Positions 9,416-17,573 are shown, numbered from the stretch's first letter. The stretch is DNA of 64,000 nt from Paracoccus saliphilus (GCF_028553805.1 NZ_CP067140.1:4160001-4224000), one strand, 5' to 3'. The notes: generated by a model from the letters alone, not told the origin. Numbers and translations are program-made.

Positions 9416-9472
9416 GTGTCGAGAGTGATATTGGAGAGAGGTGTCGGAACAGTCAGGGGGGCCGTGGCCTGA
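9416..9472 (+). CDS. Candidate 18-codon small ORF with a sequestered ribosome site
   Basis: A GTG at 9416 opens an 18-residue frame (reads VSRVILERGVGTVRGAVA) that ends at TGA 9470-9472. It has a near-perfect ribosome site, AAAGGAGGTG (9401-9410), 7 bases before the start. The same bases, 9404-9414 (GGAGGTGGTCC), can pair along all 11 positions with 9531-9541 (GGACCATCTCC, one G-U), and a terminator follows at 9552-9586. So this is a self-contained ~200-base unit between VUT and a convergent thiolase. It may be a regulated micro-ORF, or an RNA whose ORF is incidental. I do not recognise the peptide. Confidence 0.5.
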   Translation: MSRVILERGVGTVRGAVA

Positions 9473-9551
9473 AGGCAGTCCCGAAGGTCGTAAACCCTGA
9501 TTGGGCCCGGACGGTTTTCCAACCCTAACCGGACCATCTCCGTGGAACTCG

Positions 9552-9586
9552 CGGGCCGTCTGATCTGGGCGGCCCGTTTCCATTTT
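9552..9586 (+). terminator. Rho-independent terminator of the small gene
   Basis: CGGGCCG (9552-9558) pairs with CGGCCCG (9570-9576) around an 11-base loop, followed by TTTCCATTTT. It closes the small transcriptional unit that begins near 9384. Confidence 0.65.
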
Positions 9587-9656
9587 CAGCGCATTTCCAG
9601 CCCAGACATATCGCCGATTCCAGCCGATTGTCGGCGCCCTGAACCAACCATCCAAC

Positions 9657-9804
9657 TGTTGCGCAACGGCGGCGCGCGTTGCTAACGGATCCGCGCGCAA
9701 CACAGGGCGCAGATTGGTCAGCATTTGCTGGTTTTTTGCCTGATCTTCCCGTACACCAAACGTACACAGCCTGTACACAGAGCGTACACAGGCAGCGTGC
9801 GCTG
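9657..9804 (+). repeat. 148-base dispersed repeat, copy A, with four phased GTACAC boxes
   Basis: This block aligns over its whole length with the reverse complement of 49531-49677. In order it holds a TTGCGCAA palindrome, a GCGCGCGTTGCTAA block, a terminator-like hairpin (CAGCA-TT-TGCTG at 9719-9730 then six T), GCCTG, four GTACAC boxes at 9751, 9762, 9773 and 9784 (exactly 11 bases apart), and a terminal GGCAGCGTGCGCTGCC palindrome. Short frames across it are not likely to be coding. Function unknown. Confidence 0.85.
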
Positions 9805-9908
9805 CCCAGTGATTTTGAGGCATTCGCGCCAAGCGGCAGACCTGCGCACGATAAATCCGGCATTGCGGCATCAAGGCCAGTACGAAAAACATACTGACCG
9901 GGTCGCCA

Positions 9909-9964
9909 CTTCTTCTTCACGCAAATATCCCGGGGTCCGGGGCAGAGCCCCGGCCATCGCGGGA
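9909..9964 (+). repeat. REP-like hairpin element, copy 1
   Basis: CTTCTTCTTCACGCAAATATCCC is followed by a 7-bp GC hairpin (CCGGGGC 9937-9943 / GCCCCGG 9947-9953) and GGCCATCGCGGGA. The same head and tail flank a different GC hairpin at 13710-13776, and the head recurs at 47484-47535 in reverse. It lies 3' of the converging thiolase gene and could act as a terminator. Confidence 0.8.
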
Positions 9965-10015
9965 CGCATCAACAAGCTCGACGCATCAAGCCCGGTTTGC
10001 GCTGTAAAGCCGGAT

Positions 10016-11197
10016 TCAGACCCGCTCTATCGCGATGGCGATGCCCTGCCCCCCGCCGATGCACATGGTGATCAGCGCCTTTTTCCCGCCGATCCGCTCC
10101 AGCTCGTAGACTGCCTTTACAGTCAGGATCGCACCGGTCGCGCCGACCGGATGACCCAGGGCGATGGCGCCACCATTCGGATTCACGCGGACCGGATCGA
10201 GTCCCAGCCCCTTGTTCACCGCAAGGGCCTGCGCGGCGAATGCCTCGTTCGATTCGATCACGTCGAACTCGTCCGCCTTCAGCCCGGTGCGCTGCATCAG
10301 CGCCTCGACCGCAGGCACCGGGCCGATGCCCATCACCTCGGGGCGCACCCCGGCCACAGCATAGCCCAGGATTCGGGCGCGCGGAGTCAGTCCCGCCTTT
10401 TCCGCAGCATCGGCTCGCGCCAGGACCAGCGCCGCCGCGCCGTCATTGATACCGCTGGCATTGCCCGCCGTGACCGAGCCGTCCTTCTGGAACACCGCTT
10501 TCAGTCCCGCAAGCTTGTCGAGGCTGGTCTCCTTGGGGTGCTCGTCGGTGTCGAACGCGACCACACCCTTGCGGGTCTTGATCTCAAACGGTGCGATCTG
10601 GTCCTTGAAATGGCCCGCCGCGATGGCCGCCGCCGCACGGCGCTGCGATTCCATTGCGAATTCGTCCTGCTCGGCGCGGCTGATGTCATGCTCGGCCGCG
10701 ACATTCTCGGCGGTTACGCCCATATGGCCGGTGCCCATCGGACAGGTCAGCGCGCCGGTCATCATGTCCAGCATTTTCTGATCGCCCATCTTGGCACCGA
10801 AGCGGGCCGAGGTCAGGGCATAGGGTGCCCGGCTCATGCTCTCGGCACCGCCTGCCACGGCGAAATCGGCATCGCCGAGCGTCAACACCTGCGTCGCCGA
10901 AACCACGGCCTGCGCGCCGGATCCGCATAGGCGGTTCACATTCATTGCCGGAACCGTATGCGGAATCCCGGCATCCAGCATGGCCACGCGGCTGAGATAC
11001 ATGTCGCGCGGTTCTGTATTCAGCACATGGCCGAAAACGACATGGCCGACCTGATCGGGCGATACGCCGCCCCTTTCCAATGCGGCGCGGGTCACATGCG
11101 CCGCGAGATCGATTGGCGGAATGGCCGCCAGGCTACCGCCGAAAGTGCCGATGGCGCTACGCGCGCCGGACAGGATCACGATTTCATTTGCGGACAT
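10016..11197 (-). CDS. Acetyl-CoA acetyltransferase (thiolase, PhaA/AtoB type)
   Basis: This 393-residue thiolase condenses or cleaves acetoacetyl-CoA, feeding polyhydroxybutyrate or ketone-body metabolism. The acyl-accepting cysteine is in NRLCGSGAQAV (Cys91), the catalytic His is in GGAIALGHPVGATGA, and the second Cys is in ITMCIGGGQG near the C terminus. The start at 11197 follows AGGAGGAAACC; the 64-residue upstream extension is not thiolase-like. No phaB or phaC partner lies next to it in the window. A ModE-type HTH gene diverges upstream. Confidence 0.95.
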   Translation of the reverse strand: MSANEIVILSGARSAIGTFGGSLAAIPPIDLAAHVTRAALERGGVSPDQVGHVVFGHVLNTEPRDMYLSRVAMLDAGIPHTVPAMNVNRLCGSGAQAVVSATQVLTLGDADFAVAGGAESMSRAPYALTSARFGAKMGDQKMLDMMTGALTCPMGTGHMGVTAENVAAEHDISRAEQDEFAMESQRRAAAAIAAGHFKDQIAPFEIKTRKGVVAFDTDEHPKETSLDKLAGLKAVFQKDGSVTAGNASGINDGAAALVLARADAAEKAGLTPRARILGYAVAGVRPEVMGIGPVPAVEALMQRTGLKADEFDVIESNEAFAAQALAVNKGLGLDPVRVNPNGGAIALGHPVGATGAILTVKAVYELERIGGKKALITMCIGGGQGIAIAIERV

Positions 11198-11328
11198 GGT
11201 TTCCTCCTCACAGATCATTTGCGGCGATCTTAAGAGCTGGCACCCACATGGCAATGATAATCCATGGCAGGCTGGCTGTGCCGTTGCGGCACTTGCGCGG
11301 CAAGGGCAATCGCCGCAATAAAGACAGG

Positions 11329-11685
11329 ATGAGCGAAACCCCTCCCACCCGCCTGAAACTGCGCCTGGAATTCGGCGCGCCGCTGACACTTGGTCCCGGC
11401 AAGGCCCGGCTGCTGGAACTGATCGACGACCTGGGGTCGATCTCTGCCGCGGGGCGCGAGATGGGGATGAGCTATAAACGCGCGTGGTCGCTGATCGAGG
11501 AAATGAATGCCGCCTTCGCGCGCCCGGTGGTCGAGAGCAGCCGAGGGGGACCGGGCGGCGGCGGGGCGCGGCTGACCGATACAGGGCAGGAAGTCCTGGT
11601 CCGTTTCAGAAAGCTGGAAGCCGTCCTGCTGAGCGAAGGCGCGGCAGAGATCGCAGCATTGCAGCGCCTGATCGCCGGTCAGTAA
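11329..11685 (+). CDS. Single-domain ModE-type winged-helix regulator
   Basis: The 118-residue protein corresponds to the N-terminal DNA-binding domain of ModE: LELIDDLGSISAAGREMGMSYKRAW forms the helix-turn-helix and SRGGPGGGGARLTDTG the wing. The C-terminal molybdate-binding (TOBE) domains are absent. Such short proteins are annotated as LysR- or ModE-like HTH regulators, and their ligands are mostly unknown. The ATG at 11329 follows AGACAGG. It is 7 bases from the convergent AmpR-like stop and diverges from the thiolase. Confidence 0.85.
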   Translation: MSETPPTRLKLRLEFGAPLTLGPGKARLLELIDDLGSISAAGREMGMSYKRAWSLIEEMNAAFARPVVESSRGGPGGGGARLTDTGQEVLVRFRKLEAVLLSEGAAEIAALQRLIAGQ

Positions 11686-11692
11686 CAGGGCC

Positions 11693-12565
11693 TTACCGCG
11701 CCGTCTCCACAAGCCAGTCGCGGAAGGCACGCTGTCCCGCCGTTTCGGGATTCGAATGCAGCCGGGTCAGCCAATAGCTCCCGGCATTCACCTGTTCGGC
11801 GAATGGCTGGGCAAGACGGCCCATCGCCACCCAGTCCCGGAACAATACCAGCGGAAGCAGCCCGACCCCGTGTCCGCGTGCGGCCATTTCCGCAATGGCC
11901 AGCGAATTGTCGAATACCGGCCCGCGCAGCGGAGGGCATGTCATCCCTTGCGCGGAGAACCAGTGCTCCCATTCCGCGGCACGATAGGAACGCAGCAACG
12001 GGGCGCGCGCCAGTTCATCGGTCGATGCCAGCCGCGCCGCCCAAGCCGGGCTGCACAGCACGGTCATCGGCGCCGGCATGAGGGGGGTCGCTTCGGTGGC
12101 GTGCCAGCTTCCGCTGCCAAAGCGGATGGCCAGGTCGAGCCCCTCTCCGGCGATATCGACCCGGTTGTTATTGGTATGAATCCGCAGATCGACAGAGGGA
12201 TGACGGGCACGGAAATCCGGCAGCCGCGGCATCAGCCATTCGGTCGCGAAACTGCCGACGACGCCCAGGTTGACGGTTTCGTGGAACGCGCCGCTGACCG
12301 CGATGTCGAGCGCATCCGACATGCCGTCGAAAGCCCGCGTCAGCACCGGCACCAGCGACGCGCCCTCGTCGGTGAGCACCAATCCACGCGGCACCCGCCG
12401 GAACAGGGTCACGCCCAACCGCTCCTCCAACCCCCGGATCTGGTGGCTGAGCGCGGCCTGCGTCACGCATAGCTCGATTGCCGCGCGGGTCAGGTTCAGA
12501 TGCCGCGCCGCGGCCTCGAAGGCGCGAAGTGCGTTCAGGGGGAGTTGTGGACGATCCATCGCCAT
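11693..12565 (-). CDS. AmpR-type LysR-family regulator of the adjacent beta-lactamase
   Basis: The 290-residue protein has the LysR N-terminal HTH (ALRAFEAAARHLNLTRAAIELCVTQ, then LFRRVPRGLVLTDEG) and a C-terminal effector domain with AmpR-like phrases such as HTNNNRVDIAGEGLDLAIRFG, LLRSYRAAEWEHWF and GSYWLTRL. AmpR senses muropeptides and controls lactamase genes. It lies divergent from a class A beta-lactamase at 12803, the classical ampR-bla arrangement. ATGs at 12565 and 12559 are both possible. A palindrome just upstream (12568-12582) is a likely operator. The name is by similarity and context. Confidence 0.88.
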   Translation of the reverse strand: MAMDRPQLPLNALRAFEAAARHLNLTRAAIELCVTQAALSHQIRGLEERLGVTLFRRVPRGLVLTDEGASLVPVLTRAFDGMSDALDIAVSGAFHETVNLGVVGSFATEWLMPRLPDFRARHPSVDLRIHTNNNRVDIAGEGLDLAIRFGSGSWHATEATPLMPAPMTVLCSPAWAARLASTDELARAPLLRSYRAAEWEHWFSAQGMTCPPLRGPVFDNSLAIAEMAARGHGVGLLPLVLFRDWVAMGRLAQPFAEQVNAGSYWLTRLHSNPETAGQRAFRDWLVETAR

Positions 12566-12567
12566 GT

Positions 12568-12582
12568 ATTAGATTTTCTAAT
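12568..12582. promoter_or_regulatory. Palindromic LysR-type operator candidate (AmpR box)
   Basis: ATTAGA-TTT-TCTAAT is a perfect inverted repeat 3 bases upstream of the regulator's ATG. It fits the T-N11-A form of LysR operators and would let the regulator repress its own gene and activate rightward transcription toward the lactamase. Confidence 0.6.
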
Positions 12583-12683
12583 CCCGAAAGTGAAGTATCG
12601 TCGTTTGTTCGTTGCCCCACCCTAAGGTTATGCATTTTTTAGCGGAGCATTGGCCCGCGAATCCTTCAAAGACAGGAAAAGGC

Positions 12684-12806
12684 ATGAAATCGAGTTATGA
12701 ATGCGCGTGCATTGGCCTGAGCGCAGCGGCCGCCTGCACGTTGCCGCAATCGGCAATCGGGCGGTTAACCACTGAGACAATCTCTGCACAGAAGGCGATA
12801 GGATGA
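12684..12806 (+). CDS. Candidate 40-residue leader ORF coupled to the beta-lactamase
   Basis: An ATG at 12684, preceded by AGGAAAAGG, opens 40 codons whose TGA overlaps the lactamase ATG (ATGA at 12803-12806). The peptide is Ala- and Cys-rich (three Cys, all before residue 19, with CACIGLSAAAAC) and weakly hydrophobic. The overlap means ribosomes finishing it can restart on the lactamase. It may be a leader peptide or just the 5' part of a coupled transcript. I do not recognise a family. Confidence 0.45.
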   Translation: MKSSYECACIGLSAAAACTLPQSAIGRLTTETISAQKAIG

Positions 12807-13675
12807 ACACGAACTGCATTCGCATTGCGATGGCGGCCCTTGCCGGTCTGCTCTGGCTACAACCCGCGCAGGCGCAAGACCCCGTCACCGATCGCGTCAT
12901 CGAGGCGGAACAGAAACTGCAGGCCCGTGTCGGCTATCACATGGTGGACCTGACATCGGGTAAAGCCACCGGCTATCGTTCTGACGAGCGTTTCCCGATG
13001 CTCAGCACATTCAAGGTGCCGCTTTGCGCCGCGGTGCTGGCCCGCGTCGATGCCGGGGAAGAAGAACTGGATCGGCGCATAGGCTATGCCAGCGGGGATC
13101 TGGTCGAATATTCTCCGGTGACCGAGCAGCATGTCGGCGAGGGAATGACCCTGTCCGCCCTCTGTGACGCCGCTATCACGATGAGCGACAATACCGCGGC
13201 GAATCTCTTGCTGGAGACGATTGGCGGACCTGAAGGACTGACGACATTCCTGAGGGCGACCGGGGATCAGGTCAGCCGGCTGGACCGTTGGGAAACCGGG
13301 CTGAACGAGGCATTGCCCGGCGATCCGCGCGACACAACCACGCCGCGGGCGATGGTCTCGACCCTGCATCGGTTATTGTTCGGCGACGCGCTGTCAGAGG
13401 CGGCCCGCAAGATCCTGATCACCTGGATGGAGAACAATCTTGTAGCGGACGATCTGATCCGTGTCTCGCTCCCCCACGGCTGGTATATCGCTGACAAGAG
13501 CGGCGCGGGGGCACGCGGCGCAAGGGCTATCGTCGGAGTGCTGGGTCCAGAAGACAGGCCCGAGCGGATCGTCGCCATCTACATGACGGAGACCTCGGCC
13601 TCCATCGAGGCCCGAAATGCCGAGATCGCCAAGATCGCCAAGGTCATTGTCACCAACTGGAACGCGAAAAATTAA
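12803..13675 (+). CDS. Class A beta-lactamase
   Basis: The 290-residue precursor has a signal peptide (MAALAGLLWLQPAQAQ) and all class A catalytic motifs: STFK (Ser68-Lys71), SDN (128-130), Glu164 in RWETGLNEA, and KSG at 232-234. It hydrolyses beta-lactams in the periplasm; the spectrum cannot be read from sequence alone. The AmpR-type gene upstream suggests inducible expression. Nothing around it suggests a mobile cassette, so it looks like an intrinsic chromosomal gene. A REP-like hairpin follows at 13710. Confidence 0.95.
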   Translation: MNTNCIRIAMAALAGLLWLQPAQAQDPVTDRVIEAEQKLQARVGYHMVDLTSGKATGYRSDERFPMLSTFKVPLCAAVLARVDAGEEELDRRIGYASGDLVEYSPVTEQHVGEGMTLSALCDAAITMSDNTAANLLLETIGGPEGLTTFLRATGDQVSRLDRWETGLNEALPGDPRDTTTPRAMVSTLHRLLFGDALSEAARKILITWMENNLVADDLIRVSLPHGWYIADKSGAGARGARAIVGVLGPEDRPERIVAIYMTETSASIEARNAEIAKIAKVIVTNWNAKN

Positions 13676-13709
13676 CAGCGAGAGAATCCGTCGCGCAAGC
13701 GTTTCCCCC

Positions 13710-13776
13710 CTTCTTCTTCATGCAAATATCCCCGGGGGGGGTGCCGGGGGGCAGGCGGCCCCCCGGCCATCGCGGA
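13710..13776 (+). repeat. REP-like hairpin element, copy 2
   Basis: The head CTTCTTCTTCATGCAAATATC and tail GGCCATCGCGGA match copy 1. The hairpin between them is different and stronger: CCGGGGGGC (13744-13752) with GCCCCCCGG (13758-13766), 9 bp. It sits between convergent bla and dctM and could terminate both. Confidence 0.8.
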
Positions 13777-13801
13777 ACGCAAAACCCGCGCAACGGTCAA
13801 T

Positions 13802-15106
13802 CTACCGATACATCAGATTGGGCAGGAAGGTCACCAACCCCGGAAACAGCGTAAACAGGGCAATCGCGGCAAGCAGGATAAGCAGAAAGGGAAGCGTATC
13901 CCGGGCAACCTCGCCGATCCCCCTGCCAGTCATCGATTTCAACACGATCAGGTTGAACCCGACCGGCGGGGTGATCTGCGCGCATTCGATCACGATCACC
14001 GCGAAAATCCCGAACCAGATCAGGTCGATCCCTGCTGCATCCACCATCGGCAGCACGACAGAACTGGACAGAACCAGGATCGAGATCCCCTCAAGGAAAC
14101 AGCCGAGGATCAAAAAGAACAGCGTCAACACCGCGATCAGCATCATTGGCGACAGTTTCAGGCTCTCGACCCATGTCGCCACCATCCGGGGAATATCCGC
14201 GAACCCGACGGCGATGGACAGGCAGGCAGCGCAGGCGATGATGAAAGAGATCATGCAGGAGATGCGGGTAGCCGCCAGAAGGCTGTCCATGAACATGTGA
14301 CGGCTCATCGTGCCATTCAGGAAGGACAACAGAAAGGCACCCAGGATACCGATGGAGGCGGCTTCGGTCGGCGTGGCCAACCCCTGATAGATCGAGCCGA
14401 TGATCGCCACGATCAGCAGCACCACTGGCAAGAGATCCTTGGACGCCCTCAGCTTCTGCATGAAGGGAACGCGCTCAGGGATTTCGCCGCGCCGCCCGGG
14501 ATTCAGGATCGACCACAGGGCTATATAGCCCGAGAACAGCAGGACCAGCACCAGCCCCGGTACGATCCCGGCCACGAACAGGCGGGCCACGGATTGCTGC
14601 GCAACCACGCCATAGACGATCATGATGATCGATGGCGGGATCAACAGACCGAAAGTTCCCGCCCCCGCCAGCGAGCCGACCATCATGCGCGGATCGTAAT
14701 TGCGCTTGCGCAACTCTGGCACGGTCATCCGCCCGACCGTGGCGCAGGTGACGGCCGACGAGCCCGAAACGGCGGCCATGACCCCGCAGCCGACCACATT
14801 GACATGCAGCAAGCCTCCGGGAAGCCTGCCGACCCAGGGCGACAGCCCACGAAACAGGTTGGCCGACAGGCCCGAGCGCATCAGGATCTCGCCCATCCAG
14901 ATGAACAGCGGAAGCGCGGTCAGCGCCCAGTTCCAGCTTGCGTCCCACATGGTCGAGGCAAGGATCGGCCCCGCCTCGACCGGCGTGAAGAAGAAGAACA
15001 TCACCAGCGATACGGCCAGCAGCGAGAGCGCGATCCAGACACCGGAACCAAGGAAGACAAGAAGGCTCAGCAGCAGGGCCACCACGGAAACGGTTACGCT
15101 ATCCAT
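13802..15106 (-). CDS. TRAP transporter large permease (DctM)
   Basis: The 434-residue protein is the 12-helix permease of a TRAP importer, which uses the Na+ gradient to take up organic acids delivered by the binding protein. Typical phrases are AAVSGSSAVTCATVGRMTVPELRKRNYDPRM, GTFGLLIPPSIIMIVYG and the terminal CAQITPPVGFNLIVLKS. I set the start at the ATG at 15106, 5 bases after the dctQ stop; a long open frame to 15586 is overlap with dctQ in another frame. It is the last gene of the dctPQM operon. Confidence 0.94.
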   Translation of the reverse strand: MDSVTVSVVALLLSLLVFLGSGVWIALSLLAVSLVMFFFFTPVEAGPILASTMWDASWNWALTALPLFIWMGEILMRSGLSANLFRGLSPWVGRLPGGLLHVNVVGCGVMAAVSGSSAVTCATVGRMTVPELRKRNYDPRMMVGSLAGAGTFGLLIPPSIIMIVYGVVAQQSVARLFVAGIVPGLVLVLLFSGYIALWSILNPGRRGEIPERVPFMQKLRASKDLLPVVLLIVAIIGSIYQGLATPTEAASIGILGAFLLSFLNGTMSRHMFMDSLLAATRISCMISFIIACAACLSIAVGFADIPRMVATWVESLKLSPMMLIAVLTLFFLILGCFLEGISILVLSSSVVLPMVDAAGIDLIWFGIFAVIVIECAQITPPVGFNLIVLKSMTGRGIGEVARDTLPFLLILLAAIALFTLFPGLVTFLPNLMYR

Positions 15107-15111
15107 GAGCC

Positions 15112-15621
15112 CTACTCCGCCGTGCTGTCGATATTGGTTTCGTAATCGGCAGCCCGCCCGGACAGGATCAGGCCCGCCTGTTCGATGATGCCGATGCACA
15201 TCACGGCCAGCCCGAAGGCCACGGCGCTTTGCGGAATCCAGAGCGGGATCGCCATCATGCCGGGGCTCAGCTCTCCGAAGCGATAGGTTTCCAGTGTGAA
15301 CAGCGTCATGTGATAGGCCGCATAGCCGGTGATGAGGATACCAATGGCACAGCACCATATCTCGAAACCGCGGCTGATCCTGCCAGAAAAGAGCTGCGGG
15401 ATGATCCCGACCCGCACATGCCCGCCATTCACGAAAGTATAGGCCAGCGCCAGAAAGGTGGACGCCGCCAGGCAGAAACCGGAGAGTTCGGTGGTCTCGA
15501 CCGCCTGCCCCATTTGCCGCGCGACGATCTGCCATAATGTCGCCACCGCGATCGCAGCCAGAAAAGCGCCTGCGGCATAGCCGCAAAACAGGTAAAGCTT
15601 ATGCGCGATAGCCCTGAACAT
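15112..15621 (-). CDS. TRAP transporter small permease (DctQ)
   Basis: The 169-residue, four-helix protein links the binding protein to the large permease. The segment TELSGFCLAASTFLALAYTFVNGGHVRVG carries the DctQ-family signature. The ATG at 15621 follows GGAGG; a TTG four codons upstream is less likely. A 62-base gap to dctP allows different expression of the soluble and membrane parts. Confidence 0.92.
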   Translation of the reverse strand: MFRAIAHKLYLFCGYAAGAFLAAIAVATLWQIVARQMGQAVETTELSGFCLAASTFLALAYTFVNGGHVRVGIIPQLFSGRISRGFEIWCCAIGILITGYAAYHMTLFTLETYRFGELSPGMMAIPLWIPQSAVAFGLAVMCIGIIEQAGLILSGRAADYETNIDSTAE

Positions 15622-15683
15622 GAGCACCTCCAATCTTGCAGGAGAGGTAGTCGGTCATATGCCGACCGCCTCCAGGGACGGGG

Positions 15684-16664
15684 TCACTCCTTGGAGGCCA
15701 GGTAGTTGTCCAGCACCTCCACCTCTTCGGGCGATGCACTCTCTTTCCATTCAGCGGTCATCTGCTCGCCGATCCCTGCCAGCTTGGCCTGGAGTTCGGG
15801 CGAGGCGTCCGATGTCGTCATGCCGTTTTCCTCCAGTTCCTTCAGCCGCGCCTCGCCGGCCTCCTGACTCAGCTTCCACGCCGTTTCGGTCGCCTTTTCC
15901 CCGGCAGCTATCACCGCCTCCTGCATCTCGGGATCAAGCCGCGACAGGGCCCGTTCGTTGATGATGATGGCGTTCTTGTTATGCATCGAGCCCGAATAGG
16001 TAAAATGCGACGCGTAATCCCATGCCTGGATATCCACCCCCGTCTGCGCCGAGGTGAACAGCGCCTCGATCAGCCCGGTCGAGAAGGCCTGCGGGACCTC
16101 TGCAAAGGGCAGGATCGTCGCCTGGAAACCGAGCAACTCCCCCATGCGCTGCGTCGCGGGAGAGTAGATGCGCAGTTTCACGTCCTGGAATTCAGAGCCG
16201 TCAGTCACCTCGAACTTGGTGTAAAAGCCTTGCCCCGGCCAGGGCATATAGCTGAGAACACGCATACCTGCATCGGCGAATGTCTTGTCGAACCACGGTT
16301 TCTGCGCATCCATCAGCAGGCGTGCCTCGTCGTAATCGCTGGCCACGTTCGGCACGCTGTCCAGCGTATACATGGGGTTTTCGTTGCCGTAGACGCCGAA
16401 ACGGATCTCGCCCAACTGCACCTGCCCGGACTGTACCGCGCGGCGGATTGCATCCAGCTTGATCAATTCGCCATTGGGCCGCAGGTCGATCTGGACCTCT
16501 CCCTCCGTCGCGGTTTCGACCTCTTCGATGAATTGACGGATGGTCTGCGTGAAGAAGCTGTCCTCGGGATAGCCCGAAGCCATCACCCATTTCGTCTCGG
16601 CACTGGCCGTGGAGGCAAGGCAGATGGCGGCGACGGTCATTCCCAGTTTCGCGAAGGCGTTCAT
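15684..16664 (-). CDS. TRAP transporter substrate-binding protein (DctP)
   Basis: The 326-residue periplasmic protein has a signal peptide (KLGMTVAAICLASTASA) and DctP-family features: MASGYPEDSFFTQTIRQF, a substrate-carboxylate region KLRIYSPATQRMGELLGF, and GLIEALFTSAQTG. The ATG at 16664 follows GGAGTGT; the ATG at 16676 has a weak ribosome site. The ligand cannot be assigned; no catabolic gene is attached. The 201 bases upstream (16665-16865) probably hold its promoter; I see no known riboswitch or tRNA there. Confidence 0.92.
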   Translation of the reverse strand: MNAFAKLGMTVAAICLASTASAETKWVMASGYPEDSFFTQTIRQFIEEVETATEGEVQIDLRPNGELIKLDAIRRAVQSGQVQLGEIRFGVYGNENPMYTLDSVPNVASDYDEARLLMDAQKPWFDKTFADAGMRVLSYMPWPGQGFYTKFEVTDGSEFQDVKLRIYSPATQRMGELLGFQATILPFAEVPQAFSTGLIEALFTSAQTGVDIQAWDYASHFTYSGSMHNKNAIIINERALSRLDPEMQEAVIAAGEKATETAWKLSQEAGEARLKELEENGMTTSDASPELQAKLAGIGEQMTAEWKESASPEEVEVLDNYLASKE

Positions 16665-16865
16665 TTTACACTCCATGGTTGGACTTCATTTTCTTGATTA
16701 TTGCCCAACCCGGGAAATATGTCGCGGGATGGGATAGGTTCTGGCGCGGCGATAGCCGCAACCGCAAGCGGCATGAACCGGAAGGCGGACAATACCGGTA
16801 TCGAGAGGTCAGTGTACTCACTGCCTCTGTCGCCGCAACCGGCAAGACACTGGCAGTTTAGGACT

Positions 16866-17573
16866 TCAGACGCCGCGCTTGTTGCCCCAGACCAGCACAT
16901 GAAGCTGCGGCAGGACGCGGGGGGCAAACCAGTCGTCGCCGGTGACTTTCTCGATCAGCCAGAGCAGCCGGTCGGCGCAGGCCTGCAGATCGATAGGCCG
17001 ATCCGGATCGACCTCGGGGTTGCCGGGCTGGAGATAGAGCGGGAGGTCGGGAAATTTCTCGGCAACCGCTTTGGCCCACAGGTAATCCTCGTCATCGAAG
17101 ATCACGATCTTCATTACCACATTCGGGCATGTCTCGGCGGCAGTCAGGCAGCGCCCGAAACCCACCCAATCCACGTTTTCACCGCTCGAAGGCGGCTTGG
17201 GGCTGAGAACCAGCGTATCGAGGGCCGAGAACCATGGCCGGGCGATCGAGCCCTGGGTTTCGCAGGCGAAACGGTACCCTTCCGCCTTGCCCATCGCGAT
17301 CACCGGGGCGAAATCCTGGATCGCCGGATTGCCGCCCGAGATGGATATGGTGAGCGGACGTCCCCCCGACAGACGGCGCACCTCTTGCCAGATCGCCTCG
17401 GGCGTCATCACCGTCCAGTCATGGCGATAGCGGCTGTCCACGGCATGCAGCGAGTCGCACCAAGAGCAGCGGTAATCGCAGCCACCGGCCCGGATGAACA
17501 CCGTCGGCTCTCCGATCAGCGCGCCCTCGCCCTGGATCGTGGGTCCGAATATCTCGGCGATACGCAACGTCAT
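16866..17573 (-). CDS. queE: QueE, 7-carboxy-7-deazaguanine synthase
   Basis: QueE is the radical-SAM enzyme that converts 6-carboxy-tetrahydropterin into CDG in queuosine and preQ0 synthesis. The 235-residue protein has the family's N terminus ([21 protein letters not shown]) and a CxxxCxxC cluster motif (Cys32, Cys36, Cys39 in [10 protein letters not shown]), then [12 protein letters not shown]. The start at 17573 overlaps the queD stop (ATGA). It is the third gene of queCDE under the preQ1 riboswitch at 18632. Confidence 0.95.
   Translation of the reverse strand: MTLRIAEIFGPTIQGEGALIGEPTVFIRAGGCDYRCSWCDSLHAVDSRYRHDWTVMTPEAIWQEVRRLSGGRPLTISISGGNPAIQDFAPVIAMGKAEGYRFACETQGSIARPWFSALDTLVLSPKPPSSGENVDWVGFGRCLTAAETCPNVVMKIVIFDDEDYLWAKAVAEKFPDLPLYLQPGNPEVDPDRPIDLQACADRLLWLIEKVTGDDWFAPRVLPQLHVLVWGNKRGV

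Noticed and set aside
9725..10930. Long plus-strand frame across the GTACAC repeat into the thiolase
   Set aside because: It is antisense to the thiolase and its first part translates repeat DNA; frames of this kind arise from the TACACA boxes.
15107..15586. N-terminal extension of dctM
   Set aside because: The open frame continues through dctQ in another frame. DctM homology begins at the ATG at 15106.
16665..16865. tRNA or riboswitch in the dctP leader
   Set aside because: No cloverleaf with a GTTCGA-type arm and no known aptamer; only scattered short hairpins.
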